A stretch of DNA of 64,000 bases. It comes from Eriocheir sinensis (taxonomy: Eukaryota > Arthropoda > Malacostraca > Decapoda > Varunidae). A program made the translations under genes and the position numbers. Location of the stretch: assembly GCF_024679095.1 (NCBI RefSeq), contig NC_066577.1, positions 5,190,348 through 5,254,347 on the forward strand, read 5' to 3'. Below are positions 54,901 to 60,924 of this stretch, piece by piece (position 1 is the stretch's first letter; each line of letters begins with the position of its first letter). The notes under the pieces were generated by a model. The model saw only the letters and a list, made by a program, of their open reading frames with translations. It was not told the DNA's origin and did no database searches.

Positions 54901-57368
54901 TATCCTCCCTTCCTCCTTCCCTACGCACCCTTATATATACCCCCTTCCCTCTCCCCCTCCCTTCCTCTCTCCCACTGTTCCCAGAGCAGTGAGTAGCGGG
55001 CTTTTTTATATTTTTCTTTACGCCCTTGAACTGTCTCCTTAGCTGTAGAAAGATAAAAAATAAATAAAATAAAAAAACGTACTCAGAACACAGTATTCAC
55101 CGGTTTCTGACGCCTAACTAAGTCCCAAGAAACATCAGGATCTAACTCTTTTAACCCTGTCTGATCCGATGTTTTCAAATTTTCGCACTCGTAACACCTA
55201 GGGTCGTATTTAAAGACATTTCGTTGCCCTAGAACACTATTTTGACAAGGCTTTCGTAGGAGTTGTGGGCATTTCCAGGAGTAGTTCTATGACCCTGGTG
55301 ATAGTGTGACCCTTCCTCTGTACCATGAACCTAAAGAAACACATATTTAACAAGGCTTTCCTAGGAGTTGTGGGCATTTCCAGGAGTAGTTCTAGGACCC
55401 TGGTGATAGTGTGACCCTTCCTCTGTATCGTGAACCTAAAGAAACACATATTTAACAAGGTTTTCGTAGGAGTTGTGGGCATTTCCAGGAGTAGTTCTAT
55501 GACCCTGGTGATAGTGTGACCCTTCCTCTGTATCGTGAACCTAAAGAAACACATATTTAACAAGGCTTTACCGGGAGTTGTGGGCATTTCCAGTAGTAGT
55601 TCTATGACCCTGGTGATAGTGTGACCCTTCCTCTGTATCGTGAACCTAAAGAAACACATATTTAACAAGGCTTTCGTAGGAGTTGTGGGCATTTCCAGGA
55701 GTAGTTCTATGACCCTGGTGATAGTGTGACCCTTCCTCTGTACCATGAACCTAAAGAAACACATATTTAACAAGGCTTTCGTAGGAGTTGTGGGCATTTC
55801 CAGGAGTAGTTCTATGACCCTGGTGATAGTGTGACCCTTCCTCTGTACCATGAACCTAAAGAAACATATTTAACAAGGCTTTCGTAGGAGTTGTGGGCAT
55901 TTCCAGGAGTAGTTCTATGACCCTGGTGATAGTGTGACCCTTCCTCTGTATCGTGAACCTAAAGAAACACATATTTAACAAGGCTTTCGTAGGAGTTGTG
56001 GGCATTTCCAGTAGTAGTTCTATGACCCTGGTGATAGTGTGACCCTTCCTCTGTATCGTGAACCTAAAGAAACACATATTTAACAAGGCTTTCGTAGGAG
56101 TTGTGGGCATTTCCAGGAGTAGTTCTATGACCCTGGTGATAGTGTGACCCTTCCTCTGTACCATGAACCTAAAGAAACATATTTAACAAGGCTTTCGTAG
56201 GAGTTGTGGGCATTTCCAGGAGTAGTTCTATGACCCTGGTGATAGTGTGACCCTTCCTCTGTACCATTAACCTGTAGAAACCTCATTAGAACCCGATTGA
56301 CCCCCTCTTTGACCTTTAGAAATATGTGAGAAGCAGAAGTGTCTTGTAATACCACCTCTAACATCGTACTCATTTATCTGAACAACGATAACGCTCATGA
56401 ACACTAAGCACTGGTACCGAATCAATAGTGTAAAACAATAATGAATAATGAGTGAAAAGAAGCTAGTGGAAAGTTAAAAAATTAAAAAATAATGCATCGT
56501 TTTGATCGACGTGCCTGAGGGGGGGCCAGATATGTACCCCCTCGGATCACACAGGGTTAACGATACCTATAAATGAGTTTCGTTCTTGGAGCCCAGAAGA
56601 CAGTTTTGGGGTAGGAAGTCGGGAAATATAAGCAGCTGAGTACGACAATCCAGCAACATTGCTCTCTCCCACACTCCCTGTCTCACTCCCTCACCCCTTC
56701 CTTCTCCCTTCCTATCACCCTCGCACCCTCACCAGCGTCCTTTGGTCCACATGTATAGGGTGCGTCAGGTCCCTGTTGAAGATGCGTTGCCCCACCATCG
56801 CCTCCAGAGCAGCCGCCTTGCACCCCCCAGCGTCCAGGGAGCTCCGCCCGAACACAGCGACCACTGCCACTCTCTGTCGCGCCGCAGCCTCCCTGTGGTG
56901 GTGGTGGGGGGGGAGGTGTTAGTGGTGGTAGTAGTAGTAATAGTAGTAGTAGTAGTAGTAGTAGAAGGAGGAAAGGGTAGCAACACACGGCTCTTTTCCT
57001 GTATTTCACAACTAGGTAAACACACACACACACACACACACACACAAGGAAGTAAAAGAGAAAGAAATAAAAAAAATAATGAAAGAAAAAGATTGGAAGG
57101 AAAATGATCAAGAAAATAAGGAGAGAGAAGGAAGACAGGGGAAGAAAAATGAATATAAGAAAGGAAGAAAAGGAGAGGAAGACAAAATAGACAAATATAC
57201 AATGAAGAAAAATGTCGTAAAATAAGACATGGGAAAGAAAGGCAGAGAATATAGTAAACAGAAGAACGAAAGAACAAAACACACACACACACACACTTAC
57301 TGGGGCATCCATGTGGTAGGCAGGGTGAAGTGTCCTTGCCGGTTTGATATTTTGTAAGCCAACTCCAT
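31059..57368 (-). CDS. SMG8: SMG8, nonsense-mediated mRNA decay factor (complete, 18 coding exons)
   Basis: SMG8 binds SMG9 and SMG1 and restrains SMG1 kinase, which phosphorylates UPF1 in nonsense-mediated decay. Eighteen minus-strand exons join with consistent phases to 986 residues; human SMG8, as I recall it, is 991. Exons, in order: 57301-57368, 56733-56892, 53539-53661, 50887-51038, 50304-50471, 47822-47941, 46950-47098, 45865-46029, 44647-44747, 43464-43556, 40537-40677, 39140-39339, 38248-38450, 34628-34948, 34182-34325, 33269-33424, 31961-32141, 31059-31374. Landmarks: a degenerate P-loop VVAVFGRSS (about 33-41) opening the G-like domain, [42 protein letters not shown] (563-569), EYLPGML (733-739), GTNFLLPWD (780-788), [11 protein letters not shown] (835-845) and [10 protein letters not shown] near the C-terminus. 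The ATG sits directly after an AG, so a 5'UTR exon may lie upstream. The coding sequence is about 11% of the span. Confidence 0.95.
31385..31840. repeat. GGAAG-rich tract upstream (in sense) of SMG8 exon 18
   Basis: Purine-rich on the plus strand, so the SMG8 transcript has a CTTCC tract before the exon 18 acceptor; repeated phrase GGGAGGATAGGGAAAAGGAA. A CA run follows at 31845-31872. Confidence 0.85.
31961..32141 (-). CDS. SMG8: SMG8 exon 17 (GHRFM motif)
   Basis: Acceptor CCACGCAG, donor GCAG|GTGTGT, phase 1 to 2. It encodes [20 protein letters not shown] and [11 protein letters not shown], matching human GFEYEDSRGRRFMCSGPDK and NSDMPLY. Confidence 0.95.
32160..32810. repeat. GGA tract followed by (CTC)n
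   Basis: Plus-strand purine-rich GGAGG sequence (32160-32600) is followed by a CTC run (32620-32800): an inverted purine/pyrimidine pair within one SMG8 intron. Confidence 0.88.
33269..33424 (-). CDS. SMG8: SMG8 exon 16 (GTNFLLPWD motif)
   Basis: Acceptor CCTCCCCAG, donor GGAG|GTGGGT, phase 1-1. It encodes [20 protein letters not shown] and a Lys-rich end, matching human GFIPGTNYLMPWDIVI. Confidence 0.94.
33440..34180. repeat. GGGAA tracts and (CA)n blocks in SMG8 intron 15
   Basis: GGGAAGGGAA runs (33490-33590, 33715-33945) and three near-identical CA modules with CAGGTAACTCTCTC (33950-34180). The last CA run ends at the exon 15 donor, becoming a GT run in the transcript. Confidence 0.9.
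34182..34325 (-). CDS. SMG8: SMG8 exon 15 (EYLPGML motif)
   Basis: Acceptor CCCACACAG, donor GCTG|GTGTGT at the start of a GT run, phase 1-1. It encodes [15 protein letters not shown] and [16 protein letters not shown], matching human DRQASTVEYLPGML and FSSWSLVKLGPAKSY. Confidence 0.94.
34628..34948 (-). CDS. SMG8: SMG8 exon 14 (acidic/Thr-rich linker)
   Basis: Acceptor CCCCCACAG, donor AAGG|GTGAGT, phase 1-1, 107 codons. It encodes [10 protein letters not shown], a Thr run, Pro/Gly-rich sequence and [15 protein letters not shown]. The corresponding human region is also a poorly conserved low-complexity linker. Confidence 0.82.
34975..35590. repeat. (GGAAA/GGAAG)n tract
   Basis: About 600 bases of AAGGGAAGGAAAGG variants on the plus strand give a CTTTCC polypyrimidine tract before SMG8 exon 14 in the transcript. 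Confidence 0.93.
35715..38225 (+). repeat. 2.5 kb CTTCC-rich satellite, unit about 110-120 bp
   Basis: TCTCATCAAACCAGTCTTTC and TTTTTCCTCCATTTCTCCCT recur about 15 times within CCTT filler. Continuous open frames up to 876 codons exist because pyrimidine-only sequence lacks stop codons on this strand; they are not genes. In the SMG8 transcript it reads GGAAG. Confidence 0.95.
38248..38450 (-). CDS. SMG8: SMG8 exon 13 (CNCGRR motif)
   Basis: Acceptor CCACCTCCAG, donor AGAG|GTACGT, phase 2 to 1. It encodes [17 protein letters not shown] and [18 protein letters not shown]. The CxCG cluster and the following aromatic segment are diagnostic for SMG8. Confidence 0.95.
38463..39090. repeat. TTAGG array upstream of SMG8 exon 13
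   Basis: GGTTAGGTTA repeats with regular AAGTAAGGCTA interruptions every 40-50 bases. Reads AACCT in the transcript and begins 13 bases before the exon 13 acceptor. Confidence 0.93.
39140..39339 (-). CDS. SMG8: SMG8 exon 12
   Basis: Acceptor CCTCACAG, donor AG|GTGAGT running into a GT tract, phase 0 to 2. It encodes [20 protein letters not shown] and then [16 protein letters not shown], matching human QHARGPAFHKYAMQLHEDC with CEERSLTDQHCVHKFH. Confidence 0.92.
39365..39800. repeat. GT runs and GGAAG tract upstream of exon 12
   Basis: GT runs at 39370-39402 and 39461-39500, then GGAAG-rich sequence with a repeated GAATGTAAAGAGAGAGAG phrase. Confidence 0.88.
40020..40500 (+). pseudogene. LINE 3' fragment (reverse transcriptase C-terminus), frame-broken
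   Basis: Fragments [31 protein letters not shown] and, in other frames, [11 protein letters not shown] show a decayed ORF2 C-terminus with several frameshifts and stops. It ends AAACTACTAGGTAAATACAC, directly continuing into a CA run. Located in SMG8 intron 11. Confidence 0.65.
40537..40677 (-). CDS. SMG8: SMG8 exon 11
   Basis: Acceptor CTTCCGCAG, donor AAG|GTACGG, 47 codons, phase 0-0. It encodes [20 protein letters not shown] and [13 protein letters not shown], matching the human segment around KFSENRCQKALPMA. Confidence 0.9.
41061..41939 (+). mobile_element. Largest family-1 TTAA MITE (879 bp, about 20 repeats)
   Basis: TTAA at 41057-41060 and 41940-41943. It starts CTCGATAGCAGCGGGGATCA and ends GCTGCTACTGGG. 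The middle units carry many small deletions (GCTACGGTAAAACC), the outer units are regular. Confidence 0.85.
41944..42180 (-). pseudogene. LINE reverse-transcriptase C-terminal fragment, minus strand
   Basis: The minus strand encodes [20 protein letters not shown] and [20 protein letters not shown], the conserved C-terminal region of crustacean-type non-LTR ORF2. It is truncated at the MITE boundary. Confidence 0.75.
42192..43231 (+). pseudogene. LINE reverse-transcriptase segment with ten in-frame 32-residue repeats
   Basis: An open frame begins with [20 protein letters not shown] and KVLHLGR, a recognisable reverse-transcriptase thumb-proximal segment. It then repeats [20 protein letters not shown] about ten times with a 96-base period. 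One unit has a 3-base deletion and one ends with DMG for DLG. The repeated word EKDLGV is conserved in LINE ORF2. The frame stays open for 346 codons, but no catalytic motif is present. Confidence 0.85.
43350..43450 (+). repeat. (GT)n run
   Basis: Long GT tract with minor interruptions, 15 bases left of the SMG8 exon 10 donor. Confidence 0.95.
43464..43556 (-). CDS. SMG8: SMG8 exon 10
   Basis: Acceptor CCCCCATAG, donor CAG|GTGAGT, 31 codons, phase 0-0. It encodes [20 protein letters not shown] and a charged tail, aligned with the human helix LPTYQKWISAASKLYEVAI. Confidence 0.88.
43680..44372 (-). mobile_element. tRNA-derived SINE with its 3' half tandemly amplified
   Basis: On the minus strand the head (44290-44372) has A box TGGTGCAGTGG and B box GGTTCGATTCC, then the body GGAAAAATTTGGGTGGCTTT and GAATGGGTACCAGGTATTAA. 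The distal part, containing CATATGCCGGAGAGAGACAG on the plus strand, is repeated five times with spacing 106, 106, 109 and 109 bases (words at 43701, 43807, 43913, 44022, 44131). A single unit also lies at 46130-46160. Confidence 0.85.
44647..44747 (-). CDS. SMG8: SMG8 exon 9
   Basis: Acceptor GTCTCCGCAG, donor ATG|GTGAGC, phase 1 to 0. It encodes [20 protein letters not shown] and DDNVGRHSG, matching human FLWQHVELVLSKKGFDDSVGR. Confidence 0.92.
44755..45530. repeat. Satellite of about 125 bp, 6 copies, seeded at the exon 9 acceptor
   Basis: GAAGGTCTATTTTTTCCCCA and CCCCAATGCAATCG recur about every 125-130 bases. Each unit contains GAGACGACGATGAAGG, the sequence immediately upstream of SMG8 exon 9's 3' splice site in the transcript. 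Confidence 0.88.
45540..45862 (+). repeat. CTTCC and (CT)n runs
   Basis: Two CT runs (45633-45711, 45812-45861) with an intervening duplicated phrase CTAACATACCTCTGCTCTC; the second run ends at the exon 8 donor. Confidence 0.92.
45865..46029 (-). CDS. SMG8: SMG8 exon 8 (variable linker)
   Basis: Acceptor CCCAACAG, donor CTGG|GTAAGA, phase 1-1. It encodes [19 protein letters not shown] and a Gly/Ser/Thr-rich linker ending TERKRNL. Similarity to other SMG8 proteins is weak here; phase fit and the exon boundaries support it. Confidence 0.75.
46245..46340 (+). mobile_element. LINE 3' tail fragment
   Basis: GTAGCGGGCTTTTTT, GTGCCCTTGAGCTGTCTCCT and an A-rich end with TAAATAAATAAA match, in opposite orientation, the tails at 8,340 and 63,550. 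Confidence 0.55.
46380..46920 (+). repeat. Family-2 repeat array, unit about 105 bp, 5 copies
   Basis: GGTTCATGGTACAGAGGAAG recurs at about 105-base spacing with CACCAGGGTCATAAAACTAC and CTCCTACGAAAGCCTTG. The lead-in CCGGGTTCTCATGAG matches the flank of the 55,155-56,556 element in reverse, so this is a truncated copy of that element. Confidence 0.88.
46950..47098 (-). CDS. SMG8: SMG8 exon 7
   Basis: Acceptor CCTCAACAG, donor GCTG|GTAAGG, phase 2 to 1. It encodes [20 protein letters not shown] followed by a Pro/Ala-rich insert. It matches the human CLFTVPANQAFVYIV motif. Confidence 0.92.
47105..47775. repeat. GGAAGA tract with 110-bp repeats and (GA)n
   Basis: Two near-identical blocks with GATTGCATTGAAGAGG (47210-47340) and a GA run (47617-47673). 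Pyrimidine-rich in the transcript, preceding exon 7. Confidence 0.88.
47822..47941 (-). CDS. SMG8: SMG8 exon 6
   Basis: Acceptor GCTTCCAG, donor TTAG|GTAAGG, phase 2-2, 120 bases. It encodes a Gly/Ser linker and then [20 protein letters not shown], the conserved [18 protein letters not shown] segment of human SMG8. Confidence 0.92.
48153..49101. mobile_element. Candidate family-3 TTAA element (949 bp)
   Basis: TTAA at 48149-48152 and 49102-49105; ends CCCTTTCAATACGATGACGC and GCGCGAAGGGG are inverted over the outer bases. The inside contains two related modules, each a CT run followed by CAGACACC(G/A)AGG(C/T)G (48385 and 48675), and the phrase CTCTGAGTACGATAATCTGG. Confidence 0.5.
49437..49793. 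repeat. Long inverted repeat (fold-back), arms about 160 bp, loop about 35 bp
   Basis: The left arm GGTGTTGTGTTGTTTGGTGT...CTGAATCAGACATACAGTA is complementary with few mismatches to the right arm TACTGTATGTCTGATTCAG...AACACAACACC. Arms are about 49437-49601 and 49637-49793. In the SMG8 pre-mRNA it would form a strong hairpin in intron 5. Confidence 0.9.
49920..50105. repeat. Diverged ATCGGTTATC repeats
   Basis: GGTTATCGG/GGATATCGGTTATC words recur irregularly; similar words at 48,120. Short degenerate repeat of unknown origin. Confidence 0.6.
50121..50150 (-). pseudogene. SMG8: Partial copy of SMG8 exon 5 end with its donor
   Basis: CCCACCTGTGAGCTGCCCTG matches the exon 5 3' edge and donor at 50300-50320 with one substitution. 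It lies 180 bases downstream in the transcript, next to AACCT-type sequence. Confidence 0.7.
50304..50471 (-). CDS. SMG8: SMG8 exon 5
   Basis: Acceptor CCTCCACAG, donor ACAG|GTGGGT, phase 2-2. It encodes [20 protein letters not shown], matching human KDWKLNCRPCPPRLLFLF. A short 3'-partial copy with the donor occurs at 50121-50150. Confidence 0.9.
50493..50860. repeat. TTAGG array upstream of SMG8 exon 5
   Basis: GGTTAGGTTA with G-run interruptions (GTGGGGGGGG). Reads AACCT in the transcript. Confidence 0.93.
50887..51038 (-). CDS. SMG8: SMG8 exon 4
   Basis: Acceptor CTTCCACAG, donor CG|GTGAGA, phase 0 to 2. It encodes the strongly conserved [20 protein letters not shown] motif of the G-like domain. 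Two 5'-partial copies of this exon with its acceptor lie upstream in sense orientation. Confidence 0.93.
51050..51470. repeat. TTAGG array with three 120-bp dispersed copies
   Basis: TTAGG runs alternate with three copies of a phrase GGGATGGAACATGTTTTGTG / GTTTTTACAGTGATGG at about 51100, 51220 and 51365. Confidence 0.92.
51471..51720 (-). pseudogene. SMG8: Two partial copies of SMG8 exon 4 with its acceptor
   Basis: Two segments (about 51473-51557 and 51613-51700) each repeat the first 70 or so bases of exon 4 and the acceptor CTTCCACAG, differing by GACACA to GAAACA. They lie upstream of exon 4 in sense, separated by TTAGG runs. They stop inside the exon and lack a donor, so they are pseudo-exons with live-looking acceptors. 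Confidence 0.88.
51745..51965. repeat. GT and CA runs with GGAAG
   Basis: GT run 51750-51780, CA runs 51810-51837 and 51933-51964, forming inverted pairs. Confidence 0.9.
51966..52230 (+). pseudogene. LINE 3' fragment, frame-broken, with CACAC tail
   Basis: CGACTGTAGGAGAGACCTCA, ATGGAACGGACTTGACGAGG and TTATGGAGACGGGACAGCAC resemble the 40,280-40,470 fragment. It ends TTTCACAACTAGGTAAATAG then ACTAGGTAAATACACACA. Confidence 0.6.
52260..53490. repeat. GGAAG microsatellite block (1.2 kb)
   Basis: AAGGAAGG with recurrent AAACAAGAAAAGAAGG about every 60-90 bases. Frames of 494 and 459 codons here are low-complexity. CTTCC in the SMG8 transcript. Confidence 0.95.
53539..53661 (-). CDS. SMG8: SMG8 exon 3
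   Basis: Acceptor CCCTTGCAG, donor AAG|GTGTGT inside a GT run; 41 codons, phase 0-0. It encodes [20 protein letters not shown] through HQLLQEK. An AACCT array begins about a dozen bases upstream of the acceptor, and a partial copy of the exon start lies 500 bases further upstream. Confidence 0.9.
53675..54770. repeat. Longest TTAGG array, upstream of SMG8 exon 3
   Basis: About 1.1 kb of GGTTAGGTTAGACAAGTTAG variants with higher-order periodicity. It contains at 54150-54190 a copy of the exon 3 start. Confidence 0.95.
54150..54190 (-). pseudogene. SMG8: Partial copy of SMG8 exon 3 start with acceptor
   Basis: CCATCAACGCCTATCTGCAA matches the exon 3 5' edge with one change; the acceptor CCCTTGCAG is intact. 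It lies inside the TTAGG array, about 510 bases upstream of the real exon in sense. Confidence 0.82.
54985..55078 (+). mobile_element. LINE 3' tail fragment
   Basis: GTAGCGGGCTTTTTTATATT, CGCCCTTGAACTGTCTCC and an A-rich tail match the fragment at 46,245. Confidence 0.55.
55155..56556 (-). mobile_element. Family-2 TTAA MITE (1.4 kb) with about 10 internal 105-bp repeats
   Basis: TTAA at 55151-55154 and 56557-56560. The termini CCCTGTCTGATCCGATG and the complement of CCCTGTGTGATCCGAGG are inverted repeats. The centre (55240-56280) holds about ten 104-105-base units with CTTTCGTAGGAGTTGTGGGC and GTGTGACCCTTCCTCTGTA. piggyBac-type termini with no transposase frame. Confidence 0.85.
56733..56892 (-). 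CDS. SMG8: SMG8 exon 2 (P-loop-like start of G-like domain)
   Basis: Acceptor CACCACAG, donor CTG|GTGAGG. It encodes [20 protein letters not shown] and continues through [17 protein letters not shown]. It aligns with the human segment containing VVGIFGKTA; the Walker A-like lysine is Arg here. Confidence 0.9.
56930..57050. repeat. (GTA)n run and LINE tail with (CA)n
   Basis: GTAGTAGTA run 56930-56963, then CTCTTTTCCTGTATTTCACA, the same 3' tail as at 52,180, continuing AACTAGGTAAACACACAC. Confidence 0.75.
57301..57368 (-). CDS. SMG8: SMG8 exon 1 (start codon)
   Basis: ATG at 57368 (reading leftwards) encodes [20 protein letters not shown] and ends CCCCA|GTAAGT in phase 2, the only phase that fits exon 2. 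The donor runs straight into a GT microsatellite. CCCTCAG immediately before the ATG could be an acceptor for an upstream non-coding exon. Confidence 0.75.
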
Positions 57369-57369
57369 C

Positions 57370-57860
57370 TGAGGGTAGAGAAAAAAAGTTCAGGGATGAC
57401 GCCATGGTCCTTAACCCGTGCGCTCCAACTGTGGGAAAACCGAGGAGTGGCCGAGAAACGACAAAATTACACTGCATTTTGAAACTAAGAAAAGAGCATG
57501 GAACGTACATCAGAGTACTCCTCTCATGACCATAAAGCCGTTAAAAATATTTACTTATACACAAACTCCATTCTTTTTGGGTGATGTTTGTTACAAAATA
57601 AAGTTTCGTGACGCGTGGCATCTGGCCGAGAGTCGCTTGTTGTCTACATTAGAGAATTTGACAAGTGATTACTGTGTGGATAGCTAATTCAGTCTGCCAT
57701 GACCTTACAGCACCACCTATGACAAAAAAGCCCACCTCAAGATCACTCAGGTAAGTTAGTTCAGTTCAAGGATAGATTGTGTTCTCACCGTTGTCAGTAG
57801 GCGGTGGGCGGCGCTGTGTCACGTGTCAGTAAGTATTCTCGTCCTCTATACTCCTTGGTG
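57370..57860. other. Region upstream of SMG8, no promoter recognised
   Basis: Moderate-GC unique-looking sequence that should include the SMG8 5'UTR and promoter. I see no TATA box at a convincing distance. TTAACCCGTGCG at 57411 resembles a TTAA-element terminus but no partner was found. Confidence 0.4.
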
Positions 57861-57864
57861 CTCC

Positions 57865-58025
57865 CTTTAATATATTCCGTCCATTCTCACTGCCTTGGCT
57901 TCTTAATGTTCTCCTCTTCGTCGCTGTTTTAATTATTTTCCTCCATTCCTTCGTGTCACGCCTCGCCTCTCTCCCTCCTCGGCGCCTGTCAATGTAAACA
58001 AACCAGTGACCGAGGTACCGTCTTG
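57865..58025. repeat. Interspersed repeat shared with 16,465-16,625
   Basis: Same ordered words and ending GTGACCGAGGTACCGTCTTG as the copy at 16,465. It contains an extra CGCCTCTCTCCCTCC segment. Confidence 0.6.
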
Positions 58026-58315
58026 GCCAAAGAGACTGTATACGAAGAGATAGTGGTATGTAGTAATTCCTCGGGCGTGCGGAAGTAGCGCCATCTATTG
58101 CAGCCCACCAAAAACGTCACTTTTCAGGGGTAGCTTTACTATTTTTGAAGTACCTGCCACAGCACCCTATTCAGCCTTTACTTATTTTTTTCATTATTGT
58201 AAAATGATTTACTAATGGGGTAAAGAAAAATATATTTGTTCTTATGTTTTATTAGGTATTATCTACACTATATCAATTTGTTATTTTAGGAAAAATATGG
58301 TGTAGAAAGCATTTG

Positions 58316-58316
<1 letters not shown>

Positions 58317-58390
<74 letters not shown>
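58317..58390. repeat. (AT)n run
   Basis: About 36 AT dinucleotides followed by GTGTGTATGTGTG. Confidence 0.97.
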
Positions 58391-58394
<4 letters not shown>

Positions 58395-58639
58395 ATGTGT
58401 GTGTGTGCAGTGCTTTAAATACAAGCAAAGCATACATCATTCTATGCATGCTAGATTACTATAATGCCTTTGCAACTGTGGTAACCTGGATGTCACACTG
58501 GTCCTGTGTCCCAGGGTAATGGGTTCCCTAACACCACAGGCTCAAGGGCCAATGTTACAGAGATGAGCACTGAGGCCACGTGCTGCTACAGCGTATGCCC
58601 CCAACCGTACCTTTACCTTTTGCAACATGCTCTTAGCTG

Positions 58640-60110
58640 AGCAAAAATATCATACTAACTGTACAAGTGCCAGATAATGGCAAGCATTGCATACTGCTTG
58701 ACAGGGCAGAGAACAAAAGCTTCTAATCATTACAACTGAAATAAACAATGGGAGACACTCAAAGCTTGTTAACTGAACATGACCCGATTTATAACAGGCA
58801 AAACCAACAATGGTGCGTTATATACAATGAAAACTATATAAAAATGTTGCAAGGCACATCAATATAAGAGCAAAGCACCATAAAACATTCTGAAATACAT
58901 GATGGAGGACATCAAGAAGGTAACACATGAGTTGTCTTAAATGGAATGCAATAACTTGGTGGTCCTGGGAGACAGGTGAGCCTGGAGGTGAAAATGGAAT
59001 GTAGGACACGGTATGATCTCACAAGCTCTGACCTTGGTGTCATAGTCATGAAGATATTGAGCTCAGTGGGCACAACTATGCAGCGGAGGCACATATGATA
59101 AAAGCAAATGAGACAAAATAAGGCAACTCAGTGTAAAAAAATAGCAGGAAAGTTATGCTGCAGTATGTGACACACCAAATTACAGGGCAGAGAGTGATAT
59201 GTATTTCATGGGCTATATCAGTAAACATGTAGCATTTATTGCAGGAACCACACATTAAAGTTGGATGTAATAAAATATATGTTTTTAGCACACATTAAAG
59301 TTGGATGTAATAAAATCATTTGATATGAAACTCCTTGAACTGGCCAACCAAACAAACCACTCTCTGCCCCCCTCCCCTTCAAAAAGCATTATTTTCACAA
59401 GGTTTATGAGGCATTAGTCAAGAATATTAACTGCCATTACATTTTGACAAAAAAAAAAAAAAAAAAACACCTCTGGGATTATGTAGATCATATAAAGCAG
59501 AAAAAACATTGCATGCTGTAATACAAACAAGATTACTCCTGGAAGCCACATTCATGATGCCAGACACGTGATGACAGACACAGTGTGATGAAATTACAAG
59601 CTGTATTTTACATTATGAAACCAAGCCAAGTGTCACTGCAGCACATATTAGGTAAGGCAGACACCAAAAGCTTGTTACCTGAACAAGATTAAATATAACA
59701 GGCAAAATCACAATAAAGCATTGCATACTGATGGCTGGAAGAGAACAAATGCTTCCAAGCATTACACCTAAAATAAACAATGGCAGATATTCAAAACTTG
59801 TGCGAACAAGACCTGATTTATAACAGGCAAGACCAACAATGGTGCATTACATGCGATATCTGGCAGGGATTCCTTGCATTAGAATTGGAAAGTGGCAGAC
59901 ACCTAAAGCATTAACTGAACAAGATCTGATTTATAACAGGCAAAACCAACAATGGTGCATTACATGTGATATATAGCAGGGAAGATAAATGATTCCTTGC
60001 ATTACAACTGGAAAGTGGCAGACACCCAAAGCTTGTTAATTGAACAAGATCTGATTTATAACAGGCAAGCCCAACAATGGTGCATTACTTGCAATATTTG
60101 GCAAAGTATA
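58640..60110. repeat. Diverged minisatellite, unit about 120-130 bp
   Basis: AACAAGATCTGATTTATAAC, AACCAACAATGGTGCATTAC and AAGCTTGTTAACTGAAC recur at 58730-58820 and repeatedly at 59640-60110 with gaps. A 25-base phrase (ACATTAAAGTTGGATGTAAT) is duplicated at 59255/59290. No coding frame. Confidence 0.75.
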
Positions 60111-60239
60111 TGGAAAAAATTCTTGGCGTAACAAGAGTAATACTAAATAATGGCAAATCCCACGAAGTTTCTCTTCTTTTGACAAAGCCTGTGCTCTTTG
60201 CTGCAGGGCTGTCAGAGTGTTTGCTCCAGCCAACATTTA

Positions 60240-60920
60240 CTGAAATACCCCTGAGTCATGAGTGAAGTGTTGAAACTGAAGGCAAGTGAAATACTGTGCT
60301 CAGAAATCTATTAGCATTTGGACTTTGATAGTATAAGGCCAGAGCAAACCTCCTCTCTTGTAACCCATATCTTCTACTGGGCTTAGATCTTGGCATCTTG
60401 CAGCATGTTGAACCTGACCTCAGAAAAAATCCACCCCTATTGGATCTAAAAAATTGCTGGCTCTGGGCAAAAACTGCCCAGGAGTTGTAACAGCCTGGGT
60501 TTTGAGCTGCCTTGCCTCCCGGTGCAGACGGCAGACTGTTGTGTGCAGCAATTTTCACTTTTCATGTCTGAAAATACATGAAAAATATTTAATCACAATT
60601 AATCACAATTCTAAATAATAAAATAGGTGTATGTAATTGCATTATTGTCAGTGCTATAAGTGAATCTAAGCATTGACATTATGTCTGCACACCAGCTTCG
60701 ATGGAAGGCTTCACTTAGATTGCCTGACAAGAGTAATATTTTCAGGAGATGGGGGAGAGGATACAACTGGAGACTCTTGACAGATATAATGTCAAGATCT
60801 ACAAGCACCCATTTACCATATATATCTTTGATGTTCAGTCCATACTAAAACATTTGTCAATGTGTTGCCACACTAAAAATCTAAAAATTCCCTGTTTCTT
60901 CAATGTTAGTCATACCTAAG
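60240..60920. other. AT-rich sequence without recognised features
   Basis: I see no exon, repeat array or transposon end. It could be part of the 3'UTR or downstream region of the minus-strand gene ending at 62,775. Confidence 0.5.
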
Positions 60921-60924
60921 CCCT

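Noticed and set aside
55237..56164. 204- and 102-codon repeat frames (35-residue period)
   Set aside because: They arise from the 105-base unit of the family-2 element, whose length is a multiple of three; a body with inverted termini shows it is a MITE interior.
58313..58519. Ile/Tyr-repeat small protein
   Set aside because: Translation of the (AT)n run with no supporting context.
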